A stretch of 64,000 nucleotides of DNA from M0108 sp963841065 (GTDB lineage Bacteria; Pseudomonadota; Gammaproteobacteria; Chromatiales; Chromatiaceae). Positions 57,517-64,000 of this stretch are shown here, one piece after another. The translations under genes and the position numbers were made by a program. The notes beneath the pieces are model-generated. The model was given only the letters and a program-made list of their open reading frames with translations. It had not been told where the DNA came from and ran no database searches. The stretch spans positions 186,001 to 250,000 of the forward strand of contig CAWJBI010000031.1 of NCBI GenBank assembly GCA_963841065.1, written 5' to 3'. Position 1 is the first letter of the stretch; every line of letters begins with the position of its first letter.

Positions 57517-57527
57517 CTCGTATTCTC

Positions 57528-58685
57528 CTAGAAGGACTTGCGCACATTGATCCAAATCTCGGTCGAGCTGTAGTCGCTGAACGGCGTATCGCCTTCGTCG
57601 CGGATATAGAGCAACTCGGGCCGCAGGGACCAGCCAGGGGCGAACGCATAGGTCAACCCGCCGCCGAGCTCGTAGATATCAAGGTCGGGGGAGAGAGCCC
57701 TCGATGTCTCGAATTCGTCATCGTAGGGGATGTCCTCGTGCTGGCCGTTGTGTTCCCACATACCAAACAGGAAGATGCCGAGTCGATCGTTGAAGTCTAA
57801 GCTCCAATCGAGTGTCACGCCATAGAAGGTCTGGTCACCTTCGGCGCTATCATGGGTCGCCCACTCGCGACCCCCGTTCAGGGTGATCGTCAGGGCCGCC
57901 TTACCGCCCAATAGGGCTCGAGTCCAGCCCAACCAGATCTCGCCTATATCGCGGCTATTCTCGCGCTCGGGGCCCGAGGGATACTCGCGGGAACGGATCT
58001 CTCCCTCGAGCATGATCTGGTTGTCCGGATCCAGAGCAAAGACCCGATTGACGAACAGGCCATAGTCCTGGCGATAGCCGTCATCGCCCTGGTAGCTAGC
58101 CGCGCCGCGCAGGCCAATCGACTGACTACCCTCGGGGAGCGACTGGATCACCGCGACGTTCCAGCGCAGATCCGAGTCGTCCCGCCGATCGGTGTCGTCG
58201 TAGTAGCGGAACTGATAGTCCAGGCCACCATCAATCGTGATGTTGTCAGTGGCGATGTAGCTCAATCCGCCGCCGATGCGTGCATTCCAGAACCAGTCCC
58301 GGGCCGGGTCCCCGCCCGCCACCTTGGTGGAGCGGGTGACGTTCTCCCGATAGTAACCGCCACCGGTCTCGGCATAGCCGAAGGCGCTCAGGCGCTTGCC
58401 CTCCCGGTAGTCGCGCGCCGCGCGGGAGTAGATCTCGGCCTGCTCGCGCAGGTTCGGGGGGAGGTTGTCGAAGCGCAGGACCTGCTTGAACTCGAGCACC
58501 GCCTTGGCATACTCACCCTGTTCCAGATAAGCCTGTCCGCGCTCCAGGTGGGTGGCGACAGGGTTTGCCGCGGTCCCGGCCGCGGCGGTCTCCGCACCCT
58601 GAACGCCCCCGCCGAGCAGCAGCGCCGCCAGGAGCAGACACCCTGCCGTCCCGGCCCCAATTGCACCGCCCCCATCCGCGCTCAC
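57528..58685 (-). CDS. outer-membrane beta-barrel protein with short TPR N-terminus (SLAM/DUF560-like?)
   Basis: Protein of about 385 residues. Signal peptide (CLLLAALLLGGGVQGA), a TPR-like pair (HLERGQAYLEQGEYAKAVLEFKQVLRFDNLPPNLREQAEIY), then alternating hydrophobic/polar strands rich in aromatic ends (ARIGGGLSYIATDNITIDGG, DGGLDYQFRYYDDTD) and a terminal F (WINVRKSF), the BAM-recognised C-terminus. The TPR-plus-barrel order resembles surface lipoprotein assembly modifiers (DUF560), but only one TPR pair is seen. The GTG at 58685 is chosen because GAGGAG lies just upstream. Probably cotranscribed with the ecotin gene. Confidence 0.7.
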   Translation of the reverse strand: MSADGGGAIGAGTAGCLLLAALLLGGGVQGAETAAAGTAANPVATHLERGQAYLEQGEYAKAVLEFKQVLRFDNLPPNLREQAEIYSRAARDYREGKRLSAFGYAETGGGYYRENVTRSTKVAGGDPARDWFWNARIGGGLSYIATDNITIDGGLDYQFRYYDDTDRRDDSDLRWNVAVIQSLPEGSQSIGLRGAASYQGDDGYRQDYGLFVNRVFALDPDNQIMLEGEIRSREYPSGPERENSRDIGEIWLGWTRALLGGKAALTITLNGGREWATHDSAEGDQTFYGVTLDWSLDFNDRLGIFLFGMWEHNGQHEDIPYDDEFETSRALSPDLDIYELGGGLTYAFAPGWSLRPELLYIRDEGDTPFSDYSSTEIWINVRKSF

Positions 58686-59015
58686 AGGGTTTCTCCTCTG
58701 AAAGGAAATCCATCCGCATGACGGCTGGGGTGCGGGGGACGATACCAATTCAGGAAGGGTCAAGCAATATCCTTGGCAAGGACACAGGTTGGCGCGGCGG
58801 GGAGAAAACCGCCATCCTGCCAATCGACGGACGTGCCGCGGACGCTGATTTCCGGGTCGGAAGCGACGTGAGCCCAGGGAGCAACGCGCCGCCCGGAGGA
58901 CCAAGCAACGGGGGGCGGGCGCAGGCAGGAGGCTTCTCCCTCTAGGATCAGCAGCGGAAGGGCAATATCGACTGACCGCTTCCCCAAGGCGCTGCCTGAT
59001 CGGGCAGTCATCCGA
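58686..59015. other. 330-base gap, no gene seen
   Basis: Between the beta-barrel gene and repeat copy 2. Open frames here have no recognisable protein character; no strong hairpin. Probably the promoter region of the beta-barrel/ecotin operon. Confidence 0.4.
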
Positions 59016-59329
59016 CCCCCCGAGTGGGTCGCGATGCGGACTGACAGCCTTGCAGGGGTCGGCAATTATGCACAACTCCTAGGGTCAATCCGACGTGCTG
59101 GGCCTGGCCCGGTGCTTGGCCGAGATAAATACGCTGTGCGGCACATGGAGGAGGTTCGCCACCTTGCGCACCAGATACTCCTCGTGTTTGCATAACACCT
59201 GATCGGCGTAGGCGACCTGCCAAAGCCGCTCAATCAGGTCCGCCCGCTGCGCCGCGTCGAAGTTGGCGTTGACGAGCGAGGTGAATTGGTGATAGTCGGT
59301 CGCCTGCTCCCGCTCTTCGTGGGCGCAGG
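59016..59329. repeat. direct repeat copy 2 (within full-length terB)
   Basis: 314 bases matching 56465-56767. It covers the 3' half of terB and about 65 bases beyond its stop, starting at the shared CCCCCCGAGTGGGTCGCG. The two copies bracket 2.25 kb with the YfcC-like fragment, ecotin and beta-barrel genes. Confidence 0.9.
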
Positions 59330-59546
59330 CAATCAACTCCTCGGTCTGTTCCGGCGAGAGTTCGAAACTTTCCCGCACGGCACTGAAGATCGCCGTTTGC
59401 TCCATGGGCGCCATGGTGTCATCCATATGCGCCATTTCCAGAAGCAACGCGGCGGCGGCACAGCGCGCGGACGCGTCCGGGTCGTCCGCAATCCGGGAGC
59501 CCGCTGCCAGGTATTCATCGAAGAAGGTTTGAATGCGATTCAACAT
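59085..59546 (-). CDS. TerB-family protein
   Basis: Protein of 153 residues, all helical, of the TerB (tellurite resistance/ Mg-binding) superfamily. AAALLLEMAHMDDTMAPMEQTAIFSAV and LIERLWQVAYADQVLCKHEEYLVRKVANLL are the two pseudo-repeats, each with the acidic D-x-x-x-x-x-x-E metal-binding pattern. No tellurite operon is nearby, so the role is unknown. The ATG at 59546 is chosen over an upstream one that would add 38 residues of unlikely sequence. Confidence 0.85.
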   Translation of the reverse strand: MLNRIQTFFDEYLAAGSRIADDPDASARCAAAALLLEMAHMDDTMAPMEQTAIFSAVRESFELSPEQTEELIACAHEEREQATDYHQFTSLVNANFDAAQRADLIERLWQVAYADQVLCKHEEYLVRKVANLLHVPHSVFISAKHRARPSTSD

Positions 59547-59769
59547 TGCTCTGTGTACTCTGTAGCTATTCGACCGCGGCACGCGACTTGAATCAAGGAT
59601 TCGAGCGCTCGGGGCGCCCTCTGGTAAACTGCCTCGCCCAAACCCAGGGCGGGCCCTCATCTTACACCAGGCAGTGAACCCTACACCGGACCCACGGCGG
59701 CGGCCCTAAGAATGCCAGGGACCCGCTTGACCCGACCAACACCACAGCTTCACCCGGAGGCGCAGCATT

Positions 59770-60543
59770 GTGACGACCCGCACCTGGATCATCCTTGGTT
59801 TCACGGCACTCAGCGTCGCGGCGGCCTTCCTGCTGCCTGCGATGCCGCAGCCCATTGAATATCATGACTTTGCCGATCAACGACACCTATTCGGGGTTGC
59901 GAATTTTCTCGATGTCGCGTCTAACGCCGGCTTCCTGCTCGTGGGCGTCGCCGGCCTGTTTGTCGTTCTAAAACCACGTACGCCATTCGAGCACAACAGC
60001 GAACGTTGGCCATACGCCATCTTCTTTGTTGGCCTGGTGCTGACGGCACTGGGCTCCGGCTACTATCACCTCCGGCCGGACAACGAGCATCTGTTCTGGG
60101 ACCGCCTACCCATGACCATCGCCTTCATGTCGTTGATCGCAGCCCAGATCGTCGATCGCATCAGCGTCAGAGTGGGCCTGTTGCTGCTGCTGCCGATGTT
60201 GCTGATCGGGATTGCATCCGCCGTCTATTGGCTCGTGACGGAGCGTGCTGGGGCGGGTAATGTGGTGCCCTACGGCATCCTGCAAGCCTATTCGGTGGTG
60301 ATGCTGCTCGCGATTGCTTGGCTATATCCATCGCGCTATACGCGCGGCAACGATATCTATTGGGTATTCACGGCCTATGTGTTGTCCAAGCTCCTCGAGA
60401 CCTTCGACAAGGAACTCCTCGCGGTCGGACACCTGGTGAGCGGTCACACCCTCAAGCACGTGGCCGCGGCGATCGCGGGCCTGGTCGTTCTTCGGATGCT
60501 GGTGCTCCGGCGTCGTGACGGACGTTTGAACGAGATGGCCTAA
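59770..60543 (+). CDS. CREST-superfamily (alkaline-ceramidase-like) membrane protein
   Basis: Seven-helix membrane protein of 257 residues. The putative zinc/catalytic residues of the CREST hydrolases (alkaline ceramidases, PAQR, Per1) are present: SNAGFLLVGV and GSGYYHLRPDNEHLFWDRLPMTIAF (Ser/His/Asp) and, at the C-terminal end, GHTLKHVAAAIAGLV (the two His). Likely an amide hydrolase acting on a lipid or membrane substrate; substrate unknown. GTG start at 59770 after CGGAGGCGC. Confidence 0.75.
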   Translation: MTTRTWIILGFTALSVAAAFLLPAMPQPIEYHDFADQRHLFGVANFLDVASNAGFLLVGVAGLFVVLKPRTPFEHNSERWPYAIFFVGLVLTALGSGYYHLRPDNEHLFWDRLPMTIAFMSLIAAQIVDRISVRVGLLLLLPMLLIGIASAVYWLVTERAGAGNVVPYGILQAYSVVMLLAIAWLYPSRYTRGNDIYWVFTAYVLSKLLETFDKELLAVGHLVSGHTLKHVAAAIAGLVVLRMLVLRRRDGRLNEMA

Positions 60544-60551
60544 GCAACTGA

Positions 60552-60707
60552 AGTTTCGTACTTTTCCACGAGGTCCATAACCGTGGCGATCAGCGGATTT
60601 CGCGTGGCGTTGCCGGGAACGCGGCAATCGATACCGAAACCCTGGCCACCGAGATCCTTGGCGAGTACGCGGCGCAGATCGGCAAAGGCATATTTCAGGT
60701 CGTCTGA
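60552..60707 (+). pseudogene. unrecognised 3' gene remnant, about 51 codons
   Basis: Open frame from a TGA to TGA at 60705 with protein-like composition, ending NAAIDTETLATEILGEYAAQ and IGKGIFQVV. There is no start codon; it looks like the C-terminus of a lost gene in the 318-base gap between the CREST protein and the RND adaptor. The family is not recognised. Nothing else was seen in the gap. Confidence 0.3.
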
Positions 60708-60861
60708 TTTCTGCCAGTTTCAGATTGGCCGCGACAGATAGCGGATGGCACTCGATGGCTCTCTGTCGGCGCCTTCGGGGCGAAGTGGGCCGACAGGCTA
60801 GAAGAAACCCTCGGTTCAGGCTAGGATGCGAACCGCGCTCTCATCCCCTGGAGGTATCCCC

Positions 60862-62073
60862 TTGGAAACTTCGACCCTGGCCGCCCGTGGTCCTACCGCC
60901 CCCGTGCGCCCCTGGCCCTTGGCCCTGGCCTCGTGCGCCCTGGCCTTGCTGATCCTTCTGCCCGGCTGCAAGCCCGCCGACGCACCCGACGCCGCCCCCG
61001 AGCCGATCCGGCCGGTGCGGGTGGTGACGGTGGAGGAACGCCCGGGCGGCGAGACCGTGACCCTCACCGGGACCGTTCAGGCCCAGGAGGACGTCGCCCT
61101 GGCCTTCCGCATCGGCGGTCAGTTGGTCGAGCGCTCGGTGAATATCGGCGATCAGGTCAGCGCCGGCCAGGTGGTCGCCCGTCTGGACCCCTCCACCTGG
61201 AGCGATGCGGTGCAGGCCGCCCGCGCCAACCGGGCCGCGGCCATGGCGCGCCTGGTGGAGGCGCGCAATCAGGTGGAGCGTTTCGAGCCCCTGCTGCCGC
61301 GGGGCTTCGTCTCACGCCAGATGTTCGACCAGGCGGTCGAGGCCCGCAACGCGGCCCAGGCCATGGTGGACGCGGCCGAGGCCCAGGTCAGCACCGCCGA
61401 GACCCAGCTCTCCTACACGGACCTGCTGGCCGATGGCCCGGGCGTGGTCACGGCCCGCGGCGCCGAGCCCGGCGAGGTGGTGGCCGCCGGACGGATGGTG
61501 GTACGCCTCGCCCGCAAGGGCGGGCGCGATGCGGTCTTCGATGTCCCCGCCCGGGTCAAGGACCAGGGCCACGCGGACCTCGACGTGGCCGTGACCCTGA
61601 GCACAGACCCTCAGGTCGCGGCCACTGGCCGGGTGCGGGAGGTCTCGCCCGAGGCCGACCCGGTGACCCGTACCTTCAAGGTCCGGGTGGGCCTGTCCGA
61701 CCCGCCGGAGGCCATGCGGCTGGGCTCCACGGTCACCGGGACCGTCCAGTTGGGCGGCAACCCGGGCATGGTCGTCCCCGCCGCCGCCCTGACCGCCAGC
61801 CAGGGGGCGCCCGCCGTGTGGGTCATGGACCCGGCGGCCGGTACCGTGGCCTTGCGCCCGGTGCAGATTGCCGGGTTTGAGCTGGACAAGGTCCTGATCG
61901 CCGCGGGCCTGAGCAACGGGGAGCTGGTGGTGACGGCCGGGGTCCAGGCCCTGAGGCCCGGCCAGCGGGTGCGCCTGCTGGGTGCGCCGCCACCGTCGGC
62001 GGCCGATACCGAGCCCAAGGTCGAGGCCATAGTCCCGCCGCCGACGGCTCCGCAAGAAGCAGAGGCCAAGTGA
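60862..62073 (+). CDS. RND efflux adaptor lipoprotein
   Basis: Protein of about 403 residues. Lipoprotein signal ending LLILLPGC; lipoyl halves LAFRIGGQLVERSVNIGDQVSAGQVVARLD and LADGPGVVTARGAEPGEVVAAGRMVV; alpha-hairpin about 110-170; beta-barrel and C-terminal domains. TTG at 60862 is the probable start (GGAGG 8 bases before it); an ATG at 60826 lacks such a site. It is of the MexC/VexA-like lipidated type. Stop and pump start overlap (TGATG). Confidence 0.88.
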   Translation: METSTLAARGPTAPVRPWPLALASCALALLILLPGCKPADAPDAAPEPIRPVRVVTVEERPGGETVTLTGTVQAQEDVALAFRIGGQLVERSVNIGDQVSAGQVVARLDPSTWSDAVQAARANRAAAMARLVEARNQVERFEPLLPRGFVSRQMFDQAVEARNAAQAMVDAAEAQVSTAETQLSYTDLLADGPGVVTARGAEPGEVVAAGRMVVRLARKGGRDAVFDVPARVKDQGHADLDVAVTLSTDPQVAATGRVREVSPEADPVTRTFKVRVGLSDPPEAMRLGSTVTGTVQLGGNPGMVVPAAALTASQGAPAVWVMDPAAGTVALRPVQIAGFELDKVLIAAGLSNGELVVTAGVQALRPGQRVRLLGAPPPSAADTEPKVEAIVPPPTAPQEAEAK

Positions 62074-64000
62074 TGAGCGGCTTCAACCTCTCCGAATGGG
62101 CCATCAAGAACCGCTCCGTGGTGGTCTTCTTGATGATCGTCTCGGTGGTGGCCGGGATCAGCGCCTTCTATCAGCTCGGGCGTGCCGAGGACCCCCCCTT
62201 CACCTTCCGCACCATGGTGGTCAGCGCCGCCTGGCCCGGGGCGACCCTGGAGGAGACCACATTGCAGGTCACCGAGCGCCTGGAGCGCACCCTGCAGGAG
62301 GTCCCCAACCTGGACAACCTGCGCAGCTTCACCAGGCCGGGTAGCACCACCATCTTCGTGGACCTGACCGGGGACACGGACCCCCAGGCCGTAGAAGACA
62401 CCTGGTACCAGGTCCGCAAGAAGGTGGGGGACATGCGCCACACTCTGCCCCAGGGGCTCATAGGGCCGGGCTTCAACGACGAGTTCGGCGACACCTACGG
62501 CATCATCTACGGCTTTACCGCGGATGGCTTCACCCACCGGGAGTTGCGCGACTATGTCGAGACCGTGCGCTCCAAGCTGCTGCGGGTCCCGGATGTCGCC
62601 AAGGTCTCGGTCCTGGGGGCCCAGGACGAGCGCATCTTCGTCGAGTTCGATATGCGCACCCTGGCCGGTCTGGGCTTCGACCCCAGCGCCCTGGTGGCGG
62701 CCCTGGCGGCCCAGAACGTGGTGCGCCCCACCGGGGTTATCCAGACCGGGGACGAGAGCATATCGCTCCGGGTATCCGGGTCCTTCCGCTCCGAGGCGGA
62801 CCTGCTCGCGGTCAACTTCGCCATCGGCGAGCGCATGCTGCGGCTGGGGGACATAGCCCAGGTCCGCCGCGGCCTGGCGGACCCGCCCCAGCCCATGTTC
62901 CGCGTCAACGGCCAGGACGCCCTGGGGCTGGCCATCGTCATGCGCGACGGCGGCGACATCCTCGCCCTGGGGGACAGCATCCGGCAGGCCATGCAGGGAA
63001 TCGTCGCGGATCTGCCCATCGGCATCGAGGCGGTGCGGGTCGCCGACCAGCCGCAGACGGTGGACGCGGCCATCAATGACTTCACCACATCCCTCTGGCA
63101 GGCCATCGCCATCATCCTGGCGGTGAGCTTCCTGAGCCTCGGGGTGCGGGCCGGCACCGTGGTGGCCCTGGCGATCCCGCTGGTGCTGACCACCGTCTTC
63201 GCCATTATGAACATCCTGGACATCGACCTGCAGCGCATCTCCCTGGGCGCCCTGATCATCGCCCTGGCCCTGCTGGTGGACGATGCCCTGACCACGGTGG
63301 ACGCCATGTCACGGCGGCTCGCCATCGGCGATTCCAAGGAGGCGGCGGCGACCTATGCCTACCGGACCCTGGCCTTCGCCATGCTGACCGGCACCCTGGT
63401 CACCATCGCCGGCTTCGTCCCGGTGGGCTTTGCCGCCAGCTCGGCGGGTGAATACACCTTCGATATCTTCGCCGTGGTCGGCATTACGCTGCTGGTCTCC
63501 TGGTTCGTGGCCGTGGTCTTCGCCCCCCTGCTCGGAATGCTGCTCCTGGTCCCGCCCAAGACCCAGACCGACGAGTCCAAGCCCGGCGTCGTGCTGCGGG
63601 CCTACCGCGCCCTGCTCAATGGCGCCATCCGGCTGCGTTGGCTGACCATCGCGGTGACCGCCGCCGCCTTTGCCGCCTCGCTCTGGGCCATGGACCTGGT
63701 GCCGCGGCAGTTCTTCCCGGCCTCCGACCGCACCGACCTGCTGGTGGACGTCAGCCTGCCCCAGAACGCCTCGATCCATGCCACGGCCCGGGAGGCCGAT
63801 CGGCTCGATGCCATGCTCGGCGCCGACCCCGACGTCGCCCACTGGAGCACCTATGTGGGCTGGGGGGCGGTACGCTTCTACCTGCCGCTCAGCGTCCAGT
63901 TGCCCAACCCCTTCTTCACCCAGGCGGTGGTGGTCGCCAAGGATGTGGCCGCCCGGGAGCGCCTGGAGGTCAAGCTCGACCAGTACCTCAAGGAGGAGGT
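62073..64000 (+). CDS. RND efflux pump permease (3' end beyond window)
   Basis: First 642 codons of an HAE-type pump. SEWAIKNRSVVVFLMIVSVVAGI is helix 1; porter domain with AEDPPFTFRTMVVSAAWPGA; helix IV LIIALALLVDDALTTVDAMSRR has a D-D pair as in the proton relay; helices V-VI LAFAMLTGTLVTIAGFVPVGF follow. Translationally coupled to the adaptor. The open frame runs past the right edge without a frameshift. Confidence 0.93.
   Translation, partial: MSGFNLSEWAIKNRSVVVFLMIVSVVAGISAFYQLGRAEDPPFTFRTMVVSAAWPGATLEETTLQVTERLERTLQEVPNLDNLRSFTRPGSTTIFVDLTGDTDPQAVEDTWYQVRKKVGDMRHTLPQGLIGPGFNDEFGDTYGIIYGFTADGFTHRELRDYVETVRSKLLRVPDVAKVSVLGAQDERIFVEFDMRTLAGLGFDPSALVAALAAQNVVRPTGVIQTGDESISLRVSGSFRSEADLLAVNFAIGERMLRLGDIAQVRRGLADPPQPMFRVNGQDALGLAIVMRDGGDILALGDSIRQAMQGIVADLPIGIEAVRVADQPQTVDAAINDFTTSLWQAIAIILAVSFLSLGVRAGTVVALAIPLVLTTVFAIMNILDIDLQRISLGALIIALALLVDDALTTVDAMSRRLAIGDSKEAAATYAYRTLAFAMLTGTLVTIAGFVPVGFAASSAGEYTFDIFAVVGITLLVSWFVAVVFAPLLGMLLLVPPKTQTDESKPGVVLRAYRALLNGAIRLRWLTIAVTAAAFAASLWAMDLVPRQFFPASDRTDLLVDVSLPQNASIHATAREADRLDAMLGADPDVAHWSTYVGWGAVRFYLPLSVQLPNPFFTQAVVVAKDVAARERLEVKLDQYLKEE

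Noticed and set aside
58565..58945. 126-codon plus-strand open frame over the beta-barrel signal peptide and gap
   Set aside because: Arg/Pro/Gly-rich translation with no start context; mostly antisense to the barrel gene and its upstream region.

Overview
The window is GC-rich proteobacterial chromosome. The gene set (CysB-type regulator beside a DsrC-family protein, PsiE, SrkA, BirA, DapC-DapD-YffB-DapE, Kup, TRAP transporter, RF2 with a programmed frameshift, RNA-free RNase P with an archaeal-type RNA ligase) suggests a gammaproteobacterium, most likely Chromatiales / purple-sulfur-bacteria-like. That placement is inference from gene content. No rRNA, tRNA or CRISPR array was seen.

Layout. 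1-7 kb: a GH17-GT2 beta-glucan synthase cut by the left edge, a small coiled-coil membrane protein, an ATP-dependent RNA ligase (Rnl3 type) convergent with a HARP-type RNA-free RNase P, and an EF-G paralogue. 7-11 kb: PEBP protein, glycogen synthase, CysB-like regulator divergent from a cysteine-less DsrC/RspA-like protein. 11.5-14.7 kb: TRAP dicarboxylate transporter (DctPQM) broken by many one-base indels. 14.7-24.8 kb: CNNM/CorC protein, VapC with an antitoxin scar, DedA, APC permease, TerC, remains of a Xre/RES toxin-antitoxin pair, TatA, a NhaD-like transporter joined to a UspA domain, Kup. 25-41 kb: MFS transporter, prfB, an RND efflux pair, lysS, a DUF4139 protein, a lytic transglycosylase, an M61 peptidase, birA, psiE, srkA.

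41-46 kb is an accessory island: an IS5-family element abutting a GtrA-GT2 fusion, a decayed second IS5-family element, and a very AT-rich, Firmicutes-looking membrane glycan gene whose downstream neighbour is cut after six codons at a perfect hairpin. 46-49.7 kb is the dapC-dapD-yffB-dapE lysine/diaminopimelate operon. 49.7-55 kb holds a glyoxalase-fold protein and a small probable defence locus (class II Fic AMP-transferase plus a single-chain type IIG restriction-modification enzyme). 55-60.5 kb has a periplasmic metallo-beta-lactamase-fold protein, a TPR lipoprotein, and a segment bounded by ~0.3 kb direct repeats carrying an ecotin homologue, a TPR/beta-barrel outer-membrane protein and truncated genes; then TerB and a ceramidase-like membrane protein. 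60.8 kb to the end is a second RND pair, its pump cut by the right edge.

A general caution: about a dozen genes contain single-base shifts, and nearly all that I could resolve are +1 insertions that leave conserved protein on both sides. This looks more like consensus error (or very recent decay) than old pseudogenes, so broken genes are described as one gene spanning the shifts.
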